From an uncultured Clostridia bacterium (lineage in GTDB: Bacteria; Bacillota_A; Clostridia; Christensenellales; Aristaeellaceae), in NCBI GenBank assembly GCA_947166205.1, contig CAMVDI010000088.1, positions 1-7,267 of the forward strand: a stretch of DNA of 7,267 nt, written 5' to 3'. The translations under genes and the position numbers were made by a program. The notes beneath the pieces were generated by a model that was not told where the DNA came from, did not search any database, and was given only the letters and a program-made list of their open reading frames with translations. Each line of letters begins with the position of its first letter. Positions within the stretch are counted from its first letter, which is position 1. Positions 1 through 6,717 of this stretch are shown piece by piece.

Positions 1-72
1 GTCCGTCACGGACTTGAGCGACTGGTTCCCCTTGCTCGTGTGGTGGATGAGGACGAACGAACACCCGACCTG
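1..72 (-). other. AAA_25/RepA-like ATPase fragment joined in frame to GlnRS
   Basis: The last 24 visible residues of the glnS frame read [15 protein letters not shown] followed by NQSLKSVTD. GlnRS has nothing like this after its terminal RDTxAK. The pattern hydrophobic strand + HH-x-S-K-G + NQS-x-K-x-V-T-D matches, from memory, the segment after the Walker B strand in AAA_25 (RepA-type hexameric helicase-like) ATPases. Codon choice also shifts: TGT for Cys and TCG for Ser twice in 24 codons, whereas the enzyme part uses TGC and mainly TCC/AGC. Either a natural fusion or a misjoined contig would explain it. Only a short fragment is visible, so the family call is tentative. Confidence 0.5.
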
Positions 73-1857
73 CTTGGCGAAGGTGTCGCGCAGGCCGACG
101 GTACGGTTGAAGACCGGGAGCTCCGCGGTGGAATCCGGATCCTTGCAGAAGTATCCCATCCGCAGGAACTGGAAGGCCTTTCCGGTCTCGCAGTCCGCCA
201 CGAAGGGCTCCGCCCAGCCCCGGACGATCTCCAGGCTGTTCGGATTCAGCCGGCGGATGAATTCCTTCAGCTTCCGGTCCGTGCTGTTCTCCGCCTGGGC
301 CTCCTCCTCGGACTCCGCGGCGTCGTCCGCCTCGGCGGTGATCTCCGCCGCCTCGGCTTCCTGCTCCGCTTCCGCGGCCTCGGCGCTGAGGAGGGGCTCA
401 TAGAGCCGGCCCTCGAAGGGCACCGCGTCCGCCGCGTTCACCCAGTGCAGGGTCGCCCCCTTGATCTTCCGGTCCGCGCCGGGGGAGCCGCTCTCCGTCG
501 AGAAATCCACCGTGCAGAGAATCTCCCGGATGGAGCCGTCCTCATTCTTCACGCAGCCGTCGCAGCGGACGATGTAGGCGCCCTTGAGCCGGACCTCGTT
601 TCCGGGATACATGCGCTTGTAGCCCTTCACCGGCTCCTCCATGAAGTCCTCGGACTCCACGTAGAGCTCCCGGCCGAAGGTCACGGTATGGGTACCCATC
701 TCCGGATGCTTCGGATGATTCTCCACCGTCAGGGTCTTCACCTGGCCCTCCGGCCAGTTGGTCAGAACCACCTTCACCGGACGGAGCACCGCCATGGCCC
801 GGGGGCAGGATTCATCCAGGCAGGAGCGGACGCAGCTTTCGAGCACCGCCAGATCCACCAGGGAATCCGCCTTGCTCATGCCGATCCGATCCGTGAAATC
901 CCGGATCGCCGCGCCGGGATAGCCGCGGCGGCGCAGGGCAGCCAGAGTGGGCATGCGGGGATCGTCCCATCCGCGGACGTAGCCTCCCTCCACCAGGGCC
1001 CGGAGATAGCGCTTGCTCATGACGGTCTGGGTCATGTTCAGGCGGGCAAACTCGATCTGGCGGGGATGGGCGGGCAGCAGATTGGCCGCCTTCTCCACCA
1101 CCCAGTCGTAGAGGGGGCGGTGAATCTCATACTCCAGGGAGCACATGGAATGGGTGATGCCCTCCAGAGCGTCGCCGATGGGATGGGCAAAATCGTACAT
1201 CGGGTAGATGCACCACTTGTTTCCCGTGCGCCAGTGCTCCTTGTAGCGGATGCGGTACATGGCGGGATCGCGCATGACCAGATTCGGGGAGGCCATATCG
1301 ATCTTCATCCGCAGGGTTTTGCTGCCCTCCGGGAACTCCCCGGCCCGCATGCGGCGGAAGAGATCCAGGCTCTCTTCCCAGGGGCGGTCCCGCCAGGGGC
1401 TGTTTTTGCCCGGCTGGGTCAGGGTGCCCCGCCAGGCGCGCATCTCGTCCCGGGTGAGCTCATCCACATAGGCCAGGCCGCGGCGGATCCAGTCCTCCGC
1501 GATCTCGTAGCACTTGTCGTAATAATCCGAGGCGTAGAATTCGCCGCCGGTCCAGTGGAACCCGAGCCAGTGAATATCCTTCTTGATATTCTCCACATAC
1601 TCGGTATCCTCTTTGGCGGGATTCGTATCGTCAAAGCGGAGATTGCACTTTCCGCCGTATCTTTCCGCCGTCAGAAAGTCCATGATCAGGGCCTTGCAGT
1701 GGCCGATATGCATATATCCGTTGGGCTCGGGAGGGAAGCGGGTATGCACCTCCTGATACCTGCCTTCGGCCAGATCCCGGTCGATGGCATCCCAGATAAA
1801 ATTGCTGCGGGGCTCCGCGCCGCGGGCTTCCTCCAGGGTGGTCCGGTTCTCTTCCAT
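1..1857 (-). CDS. glnS: Glutaminyl-tRNA synthetase, open at the window edge with a foreign-looking C-terminal tail
   Basis: Class I aminoacyl-tRNA synthetase that charges tRNA-Gln with glutamine in the cytoplasm. The frame covers 619 codons from ATG at 1857 to the left edge without a stop. The HIGH motif is at residues 50-53 within [12 protein letters not shown], and the KMSKS-type loop is VMSKR (279-283), as in GlnRS. FDDTNP (75-80), and [17 protein letters not shown] (221-237) with the nearby [12 protein letters not shown], are GlnRS hallmarks. The catalytic half is about 1-340; the beta-barrel anticodon-binding half runs to about 595, ending in [14 protein letters not shown], where the family normally terminates. 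Residues about 491-527 form an acidic, alanine-rich low-complexity insert. Residues 596-619 do not look like GlnRS (see separate entry). The start is supported by AAGGAAG at 1869-1875 (11 nt spacing, slightly long) and by absence of a better upstream start. The identity of the enzyme part is certain; the true C-terminus is not. Confidence 0.96.
   Translation of the reverse strand, partial: MEENRTTLEEARGAEPRSNFIWDAIDRDLAEGRYQEVHTRFPPEPNGYMHIGHCKALIMDFLTAERYGGKCNLRFDDTNPAKEDTEYVENIKKDIHWLGFHWTGGEFYASDYYDKCYEIAEDWIRRGLAYVDELTRDEMRAWRGTLTQPGKNSPWRDRPWEESLDLFRRMRAGEFPEGSKTLRMKIDMASPNLVMRDPAMYRIRYKEHWRTGNKWCIYPMYDFAHPIGDALEGITHSMCSLEYEIHRPLYDWVVEKAANLLPAHPRQIEFARLNMTQTVMSKRYLRALVEGGYVRGWDDPRMPTLAALRRRGYPGAAIRDFTDRIGMSKADSLVDLAVLESCVRSCLDESCPRAMAVLRPVKVVLTNWPEGQVKTLTVENHPKHPEMGTHTVTFGRELYVESEDFMEEPVKGYKRMYPGNEVRLKGAYIVRCDGCVKNEDGSIREILCTVDFSTESGSPGADRKIKGATLHWVNAADAVPFEGRLYEPLLSAEAAEAEQEAEAAEITAEADDAAESEEEAQAENSTDRKLKEFIRRLNPNSLEIVRGWAEPFVADCETGKAFQFLRMGYFCKDPDSTAELPVFNRTVGLRDTFAKQVGCSFVLIHHTSKGNQSLKSVTD
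277..387 (-). other. Acidic low-complexity insert inside the GlnRS anticodon-binding region
   Basis: Residues about 491-527 of the GlnRS consist almost entirely of Ala and Glu with a few Asp, Gln, Ser and Thr. They sit between [10 protein letters not shown] and [18 protein letters not shown]. In typical bacterial GlnRS these two conserved blocks are separated by only a short loop, so about 35 residues have been added. The insert is surface-loop material and should not disrupt the fold. Its function is unknown. Confidence 0.7.
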
Positions 1858-1946
1858 ACAGACTCAAGCTTCCTTTCAGCGTTCTGCGGGCCCCGCCTTC
1901 GGGGCGGCCGCCGGGTTCAGGGCTCAAAAAAGCCGCACACCGAGAC

Positions 1947-1975
1947 ATTATAAGGGAAAGCGCGGCGCGGCGCAA
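1947..1975 (-). promoter_or_regulatory. Sigma-70-type promoter for glnS
   Basis: Read on the minus strand, a perfect TATAAT (-10) lies at 1952-1947. With a 17 bp spacer a partial -35, TTGCGC, lies at 1975-1970. Transcription would begin near 1940, giving a leader of roughly 80 nt. This leader holds a small GC-rich hairpin (CCCCG/CGGGG stem, 1891-1904). It is too short for a T-box riboswitch, and no T-box motif is apparent. Confidence 0.6.
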
Positions 1976-2064
1976 GAACAAAATCGGGGCCGGCGGCCGC
2001 CGGGCGGCGCGGAGGCGGCGCGGGGGACGGCGGAACAGCGGGAGAGGCGTCAAAACAGGCTTCA

Positions 2065-2097
2065 AAATGTTTCAGAAATGTTTCGGAAAAAGCTTTT
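2065..2097. promoter_or_regulatory. Tandem TTTCNGAAA motifs and AAAAGCTTTT palindrome upstream of ireB, candidate operator
   Basis: Two 11 bp direct repeats, AAATGTTTCAG (2065-2075) and AAATGTTTCGG (2076-2086), abut exactly. The phase places two copies of the dyad TTTCNGAAA (2070-2078 and 2081-2089) one helical turn apart. A perfect 10 bp palindrome AAAAGCTTTT (2088-2097) follows and overlaps the -35 element. Their placement directly upstream of and over an otherwise strong promoter suggests a protein-binding site. No known regulator is recognised, so the role is an inference. Confidence 0.4.
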
Positions 2098-2122
2098 CAA
2101 ATGGGCAAAAAGGGAGTATAAT
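2094..2122 (+). promoter_or_regulatory. Sigma-70-type promoter for ireB
   Basis: A perfect TATAAT (-10) is at 2117-2122. TTTTCA (4 of 6 matches to TTGACA) is at 2094-2099 with an ideal 17 bp spacer. The predicted start site near 2129 gives a leader of about 28 nt, containing the purine-rich stretch used as ribosome binding site. The surrounding AT-rich island (about 2060-2130) stands out sharply from the very GC-rich stretch before it. Confidence 0.7.
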
Positions 2123-2156
2123 AAACCTATCTGTTGCGAAGGGAACGGTGGGAAGC

Positions 2157-2408
2157 ATGCAGGAATTTGAAACCATGAAATTCAAGCCCATTGAGGAATC
2201 GGGGAATGAGGCGCAGGACATCCTGCTGTATGTTTACAAGGCCCTGCAGGCCAAGGGGTACGATCCGATCACTCAGCTGGTAGGCTACATCTACTCCGGG
2301 GATCCCACCTATATCACCAGCTATCAGTCCGCGCGGAGCATGATCTGCCGGCTGGAGCGGGACGAGATTATCGAGGAGCTGGTCCGGTCCTATCTGGAGC
2401 GGCACTGA
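2157..2408 (+). CDS. ireB: IreB family regulatory phosphoprotein (UPF0297)
   Basis: This small cytoplasmic regulator is 83 residues, near the usual family length. In Enterococcus faecalis IreB is a substrate of the PASTA-domain Ser/Thr kinase IreK and influences cephalosporin resistance and envelope stress. The signature is clear: [31 protein letters not shown], then an arginine-rich helix and [14 protein letters not shown], matching the family pattern KGYNPxNQxVGYxxSGDPxYI...ERDExxEExxxxYL. The start at MQEFETMKF puts a Thr (T6) where the kinase-target T7 of the E. faecalis protein would lie; the other target (T4) aligns with Glu3. A longer frame from 2067 exists, but it would begin upstream of the -10 box, so it is rejected. 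Weak Shine-Dalgarno sequences (AAGGGAA, GGTGGGAAG) precede the ATG. Unlike many Firmicutes, no alaS or ruvX lies next to it; the gene has its own promoter and terminator. Confidence 0.93.
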   Translation: MQEFETMKFKPIEESGNEAQDILLYVYKALQAKGYDPITQLVGYIYSGDPTYITSYQSARSMICRLERDEIIEELVRSYLERH

Positions 2409-2424
2409 CAAGTCCAAAGATCAG

Positions 2425-2448
2425 GGCGCCGGGAGCGGCGCCTTTTTT
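2425..2448 (+). terminator. Intrinsic terminator after ireB
   Basis: GGCGCCG (2425-2431) and CGGCGCC (2436-2442) form a perfect 7 bp GC stem around a GGAG loop, followed at once by six T (2443-2448). It starts 17 nt after the ireB stop codon and ends only 23 nt before the ATG of the next gene. Confidence 0.9.
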
Positions 2449-2471
2449 CAGGGAAAGGGGGAAGCTGTCCC

Positions 2472-4550
2472 ATGAAAAGAAGCATCCGGGTGGCCGCGGC
2501 GGCTGCGCTGATCCTTGCGCTGTGCACGGTCTGCGCCTTCGCGCTGGCTGAGAACGTTTTCCGGTTCACGGACCGGTCCATCACCCTCTTTGAGGGGGAA
2601 ACCTACGAAACCGCGCTGACCCGGGAGGGCCTGCCGGCGGACGAAGGGATTCTGACCTATACCGTCGGAAACGAGCGGGTGCTGGCGGTCGACGGCGAAG
2701 GAAAAATCACCGGGATCAAGAAGGGACAGAGCACCCTGAAGGCCACCCTGAAGCAGGGGCGGCGGGCCTGGACCGCGAACGTGACAGTGACGGTCGTCCG
2801 GAGAGTGACCGCCGTCACGCTGAACACCACGAAGCTGAAGATCTGCCGGGCCACGGACCCGGAGGTCAGCGGGCTGCTGCGGCAGGCGACGGAGCACGAC
2901 GTCATCATCATCCCCGCGGGGAAGACCGTTGAGCTGAAGGCCACCTGCACCCCCTCCGACGCCAACAACCGGAAGGTTCTTTTCACCTCCTCGGACGAGG
3001 GAGTACTGAAGGCGGGGACCGGATCCGCCCGGGGCCTGCAGGCCGGGGAGTGCGAGCTGACGGTATCCAGCGTTCAGAACCCGGAGATCACGCAGGTTTT
3101 CCACGTGATCGTGACCCAGCCTGTGACCGGCATCACGCTGAGCGCCCCGGAGGGAAAGAGCGTTGACGTGGGGAGCACGATTCCGCTGGAAGCCGTGACC
3201 GCCCCCGCCTCCGCCAGCATCCAGGGGGTTGAATGGAGATCCCGGAACGAGCAGGTGCTGCGGGTGGACGCGGACGGCAACGTGACCGGCGTCAAGCGGG
3301 GCAGCGCCGCCGTTGAGGCGAAGGCGCTGGACGGATCCGGGAAAACGGAGACGATCACCATCACCGTGACCCAGCCGGTGACCCGGGTCACCATCCGGGA
3401 GAGCGAAATCACCCTCGCCACCCGGCAGAACGGATACCTGCACGCGACGGCGGACCCGGAGAACGCCAACGACCGGAGCATCGTATGGTCTTCCTCGGAC
3501 GAGCGGATCGCCCAGGTGAACTCGAACGGCCAGGTGCAGGGCATCACCAGGGGCGAGTGCGTCATCACCGCGGCCAGCCGGAGCAATCCGGAGGTGAAGG
3601 CGGAGGTGCCCGTGAAGGTCATTCAGCGGGTGACGGCCATTACCTTCCCGGGAGGGCAGGTTTCCATGCCCATCCGGACCTCCGCGCAGCTGTCCTGGAT
3701 CGTCGAGCCCTCGGACGCCACCATCCAGGACGTGACCTTCAGCTCCTCGAACCGGAACGTGGCCACCGTTGACGCCAACGGCCTCGTCACCGGGCATACC
3801 CGGGGCAGCGCCACCATCACCGCCGCGGCCACGGACGGATCGAACCGGCGCGGCCAGGTGCGGGTCATCGTGACCCAGCCGGTGGAGGGCGTTTCCATCC
3901 AGTACGGGGTTTACCACGTGCAGCTGGAGCGGAGCCTGAACATCAAGGCGCTGATTCAGCCCTCGAACGCCAATAACCAGAACGTCCATTTCACCATGGG
4001 CGACGATTATATCGCCACCGTTACCGACCATAAGAACATCGGCCGGGTCCGGGGATGGCACCCGGGCACCACGACTATCACCGGCACCACGGAGGACGGC
4101 GGATACAGCGCCTCGGCGGAGGTACGGGTGGGGGACTTCAACCGGGCCATCGTCGTGGACGACCTGTACATCGAGCACGAGAACATCCGCATCACCCTGC
4201 GGAACCGGAGCGACTTCACCGTGGACCGGGTGTACTTCACCATTGAGACCTACGACCAGAACGGGGAGCCCCTCGTATGCAATACGGACGGGGTCAGCAA
4301 CAGCTTTGAGGGCAAGTATCCCCTGGAGATCGGCCCGGGAGAGATTTCCATGCACTATGAATTCTTCTTCGGGGACTATGTCCAGCCGCTGTATCCCATC
4401 GGGACGGTGACCATCACCATCACGGGATGGCGGGACACGGAGGGATACACCCGGAACATTCCGGAGGAGGACCGGCCCACCCAGACCTTCCGGCGGTTCT
4501 TCCCGCCCGTGCCCACCCAGGTTCTGGACGGATACGGCGCGGAAGGATAA
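2472..4550 (+). CDS. Secreted protein of six bacterial Ig-like (BIG_2) repeats
   Basis: The protein has 692 residues. Residues 1-26 are a signal peptide (MKRS, long hydrophobic core, probable cleavage after AFALA). The cysteines in it do not form a lipobox, so it is not an evident lipoprotein. Six BIG_2-type beta-sandwich repeats follow (about 29-109, 110-215, 216-300, 301-384, 385-468, 469-553). Most begin QPVTxITL-like and contain P-SDAxxxxVxFSSSxxxVAxVDxxGxVTGxxxGxxxITA. Repeat 2 carries about 20 extra residues (124-146). The C-terminal part (555-692) is a different beta-rich domain with NIRITLRNRS and VYFTIETYDQNGEPL, resembling FxLYD/DUF5780-type domains by pattern only. No LPXTG, transmembrane anchor or S-layer motif is present, so it is probably released or held by binding. 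BIG_2 proteins usually act in adhesion or carbohydrate contact; the ligand is unknown. The start is supported by AGGGGGA at 2456-2462. No own promoter was recognised. Confidence 0.9.
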   Translation: MKRSIRVAAAAALILALCTVCAFALAENVFRFTDRSITLFEGETYETALTREGLPADEGILTYTVGNERVLAVDGEGKITGIKKGQSTLKATLKQGRRAWTANVTVTVVRRVTAVTLNTTKLKICRATDPEVSGLLRQATEHDVIIIPAGKTVELKATCTPSDANNRKVLFTSSDEGVLKAGTGSARGLQAGECELTVSSVQNPEITQVFHVIVTQPVTGITLSAPEGKSVDVGSTIPLEAVTAPASASIQGVEWRSRNEQVLRVDADGNVTGVKRGSAAVEAKALDGSGKTETITITVTQPVTRVTIRESEITLATRQNGYLHATADPENANDRSIVWSSSDERIAQVNSNGQVQGITRGECVITAASRSNPEVKAEVPVKVIQRVTAITFPGGQVSMPIRTSAQLSWIVEPSDATIQDVTFSSSNRNVATVDANGLVTGHTRGSATITAAATDGSNRRGQVRVIVTQPVEGVSIQYGVYHVQLERSLNIKALIQPSNANNQNVHFTMGDDYIATVTDHKNIGRVRGWHPGTTTITGTTEDGGYSASAEVRVGDFNRAIVVDDLYIEHENIRITLRNRSDFTVDRVYFTIETYDQNGEPLVCNTDGVSNSFEGKYPLEIGPGEISMHYEFFFGDYVQPLYPIGTVTITITGWRDTEGYTRNIPEEDRPTQTFRRFFPPVPTQVLDGYGAEG

Positions 4551-4551
4551 G

Positions 4552-4690
4552 CCCGGAAACGGGGCGGACCCCGAGGACAGGGAAGACCCGGAATCGGGCA
4601 TGATCCCGGGACGCGGGCAATCCCGGAAACGGGCATGATCCCGGAGCAGGGGCAGGCACGGAAACGGGGCGGACCCGAGAACAGAGGAGA
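4552..4690 (+). repeat. Degenerate tandem array of 17-18 bp hairpin units between the BIG_2 gene and mnmG
   Basis: Eight imperfect units start at 4552, 4570, 4587, 4605, 4622, 4640, 4659 and 4674, with consensus near CCCGGAAACGGGCATGAT. They pair into higher-order units of 35, 35, 37 and 32 bp. Units 1 and 5 read CCCG-GAAA-CGGG, a stem with a GNRA-type tetraloop; units 3 and 4 are variants with loops GAAT and GGACG. CGGGCATGATCCCG also occurs twice (4595-4608, 4630-4643). The segments 4554-4586 and 4659-4690 are long near-identical direct repeats. The last unit supplies the GAGGAGA that probably serves mnmG as ribosome binding site. No T-tract follows the hairpins, so this is not a standard terminator. 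Confidence 0.8.
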
Positions 4691-4703
4691 ACGGAACAGA
4701 TCT

Positions 4704-6584
4704 ATGGCGGATGTGGTTGTCATCGGCGCGGGGCACGCCGGATGCGAGGCGGCGCTGGCCGCGGCCCGGATGGGCATGGATACGGTGCTGCTGACGCTGA
4801 ACATGGACGGGGTGGCGCTGATGGCCTGCAATCCCGTGATCGGCGGCTCCGCCAAGGGGCATCTGGTCCGGGAAGTGGACGCGTTGGGCGGGGAAATGGC
4901 CCTGGCCATCGACGACACCTTTCTGCAGAGCCGGATGTTGAACACCGGGAAGGGTCCCGCCGTGCACGCCCTGCGGGCCCAGGCGGACAAGCAGGCCTAC
5001 CAGAACCGGATGCGGAAGGCGCTGATGACCCAGCCCGGGCTTCAGATCCGGCAGGGGGAGGCCGTATCCGTCGAGACGGAGAACGGCCGGGTGACCGGGG
5101 TCACCACGGCCACCGGCGCCCGGATCAGCTGCGGCGCGGCGGTCCTGGCCACGGGGGTCTACCTGAAGGGCCGGATCATCATCGGGGAATACAGCAGGGA
5201 AGGCGGGCCCCAGGGACTGCAGGGGGCGAACGGGCTCTCGGAGGGGCTGCGGAGCCTGGGCTTTGAGCTGCGCCGGTTCAAGACCGGCACGCCCGCCCGG
5301 ATCGACCAGCGGAGCATCGACTTCGACGAGATGGAGATCCAGCGGGGGGACGAGCCGGTGACGCCCTTCTCCTTTCTGAACCAGGGCAGAAAGCTGGAGA
5401 ACAGCTATGCCTGCTACCTGACATGGACGAATGAGGAAACCCACCGGATCATCCGGGAGAACCTGCACCGGGCGCCCCTTTACAGCGGAAAGATCCACGG
5501 CATCGGCCCCCGGTACTGCCCCTCCATCGAGGACAAGATCGTGCGGTTCGCGGAGAAGGAGCGGCATCAGATCTTTCTTGAGCCGGAGGGGAAGAACAGC
5601 CTGGAGTGGTACGTCCAGGGGATGAGCTCCTCCATGCCGGAGGACGTGCAGTGGCGGATGTACCGCACGCTGCCGGGGCTGCGGCGGTGCGAGCTGACCC
5701 GGCTGGCCTACGCCATCGAGTACGACTGCATCGACAGCCGCGAGCTGCGGCCCACGATGGAGAGCCTGCGGATCGGCGGGCTCTTCTTTGCCGGACAGAT
5801 CAACGGAACAAGCGGATATGAGGAAGCCGCGGCCCAGGGGCTGCTGGCGGGGATGAACGCGGCGCTGAGCCTGCAGGGAAGGGAGAAAGTGATCCTGACC
5901 CGGGATCAGGCCTATCTGGGCGTTCTGACGGACGACCTGACCACGAAGGGGACGGACGAGCCGTACCGGATGATGACCTCCCGGGCGGAGCACCGGCTGT
6001 ACCTGCGGCAGGACAACGCGGACCTGCGGCTGACGGAGATCGGCGCGGCGGCGGGGCTGGTCAGCGGGGAGCGGCTGGAAACCATGCGGGAGAAGCGGCG
6101 GGAAACGGAGGAGACCCTGCGCCGGATGAAGACTACCCGGTACGCGCCGGGGGCGAAGCTGAACGCCTTTCTGGCGGAGCACGGGGAGACGGAGAGCGCC
6201 GGATCCCTGAGCGCGGAGGAGCTGATCCGACGGCCCCGGATCGGGATGAAGGAGCTGGGGGAGATGGATCCCGGATGGCGGGAGGTCTCCGGCCCGGCGG
6301 CGGAACAGGCGGAAATCTCCGTAAAATATGCCGGATACCTGGAGAAGCAGGAGGCCCTGATCCGGCGGGCGAGACAGGCGGAGGAAACCCGGCTGGCGGA
6401 GGACATTCCCTACGGGGAGATCAGCGGACTGCGGCTGGAGGCCCGGCAGAAGCTGGCCCGGCAGAAGCCCGTATCCCTCGGGGCCGCGGGGCGGATTCCC
6501 GGGGTGAACCCCGCGGACGTGGCGGTGCTGTCCGTCTGGCTGGAGAAGGAAAGACGGAGAAAAAGGGAAGCGGAAAAGGAATAA
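4704..6584 (+). CDS. mnmG: tRNA uridine-5-carboxymethylaminomethyl(34) synthesis enzyme MnmG
   Basis: FAD-dependent enzyme that, with the GTPase MnmE, installs the (carboxymethyl)aminomethyl group at C5 of wobble uridine 34 in certain tRNAs, using methylene-tetrahydrofolate and NADH. It has 626 residues, normal for the long MnmG form. The FAD-binding motif VIGAGHAGCE is at residues 6-15. MACNPVIGGSAKGHLVREVD holds conserved Cys42. Both family signatures are present: GPRYCPSIEDK (268-278, conserved Cys272) and AGQINGTSGYEEAAAQG (363-379). YRMMTSRAEHRLYLRQDNAD (421-440) and the C-terminal helical, MnmE/tRNA-binding region with PRIG and KYAGYLEKQ are intact. The start at 4704 puts VVVIGAG right at the N-terminus; an in-frame ATG at 4635 lies in the repeat array and would add an unconvincing Arg/Gly-rich stretch. 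GGAG at 4686-4689 is 14 nt from the ATG, a long spacing. mnmE and rsmG, frequent neighbours, are not adjacent. Confidence 0.97.
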   Translation: MADVVVIGAGHAGCEAALAAARMGMDTVLLTLNMDGVALMACNPVIGGSAKGHLVREVDALGGEMALAIDDTFLQSRMLNTGKGPAVHALRAQADKQAYQNRMRKALMTQPGLQIRQGEAVSVETENGRVTGVTTATGARISCGAAVLATGVYLKGRIIIGEYSREGGPQGLQGANGLSEGLRSLGFELRRFKTGTPARIDQRSIDFDEMEIQRGDEPVTPFSFLNQGRKLENSYACYLTWTNEETHRIIRENLHRAPLYSGKIHGIGPRYCPSIEDKIVRFAEKERHQIFLEPEGKNSLEWYVQGMSSSMPEDVQWRMYRTLPGLRRCELTRLAYAIEYDCIDSRELRPTMESLRIGGLFFAGQINGTSGYEEAAAQGLLAGMNAALSLQGREKVILTRDQAYLGVLTDDLTTKGTDEPYRMMTSRAEHRLYLRQDNADLRLTEIGAAAGLVSGERLETMREKRRETEETLRRMKTTRYAPGAKLNAFLAEHGETESAGSLSAEELIRRPRIGMKELGEMDPGWREVSGPAAEQAEISVKYAGYLEKQEALIRRARQAEETRLAEDIPYGEISGLRLEARQKLARQKPVSLGAAGRIPGVNPADVAVLSVWLEKERRRKREAEKE

Positions 6585-6591
6585 GCCGCAA

Positions 6592-6694
6592 GGCGCAAGA
6601 TACAGGACGCCGGCGCAGGGAACAGGGCGCAAGACATAAGACCCAAGCCCAGGGAACGGGGTTTTATGCATCAGGAACAAAACGCAGGGAATCA
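6592..6694 (+). repeat. Tandem repeat of 34-35 bp between mnmG and the coiled-coil gene
   Basis: Units 6592-6625 and 6626-6659 are adjacent and match at 26 of 34 positions by direct comparison. Both begin GGCGCAAGA and share CAGGGAAC near their ends. A third, more diverged unit follows (6660-6694) with CAGGGAA in the same phase at 6685. The spacer has no convincing terminator: GGGGTTTT at 6658-6665 is preceded only by a weak 4 bp stem. The next gene's ribosome binding site lies just after the array. Confidence 0.7.
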
Positions 6695-6717
6695 GGACGG
6701 AAAGGGGGACGCGGCCT

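Noticed and set aside
1858..1945. T-box or other riboswitch in the glnS leader
   Set aside because: The leader is only about 80 nt and shows just a small hairpin, without a T-box sequence or antiterminator/terminator pair.
40..1953. A 637-codon open frame on the plus strand
   Set aside because: It is the codon-aligned antisense of glnS, open for the same codon-usage reason. glnS itself has unmistakable motifs.
2067..2156. Upstream in-frame start for ireB
   Set aside because: That ATG lies in the tandem 11 bp repeats upstream of the promoter, so it would not be in the mRNA starting near 2129.
2489..2537. Lipoprotein signal in the BIG_2 protein
   Set aside because: The cysteines at residues 18 and 21 are preceded by Leu and Val, not the small residue a lipobox needs. 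An ordinary cleavage site follows at AFALA.
4552..4690. CRISPR array
   Set aside because: The units are contiguous degenerate repeats without unique spacers, and no cas gene is nearby.
4635..4703. Upstream in-frame ATG extending MnmG by 23 residues
   Set aside because: The ATG lies inside a repeat unit with no good ribosome binding site, and the added Arg/Gly/Glu-rich residues are not family-like. The ATG at 4704 begins right at the FAD-binding strand.
6641..6665. Intrinsic terminator after mnmG
   Set aside because: Only a 4 bp stem (ACCC/GGGT) precedes four T. This is too weak to call.
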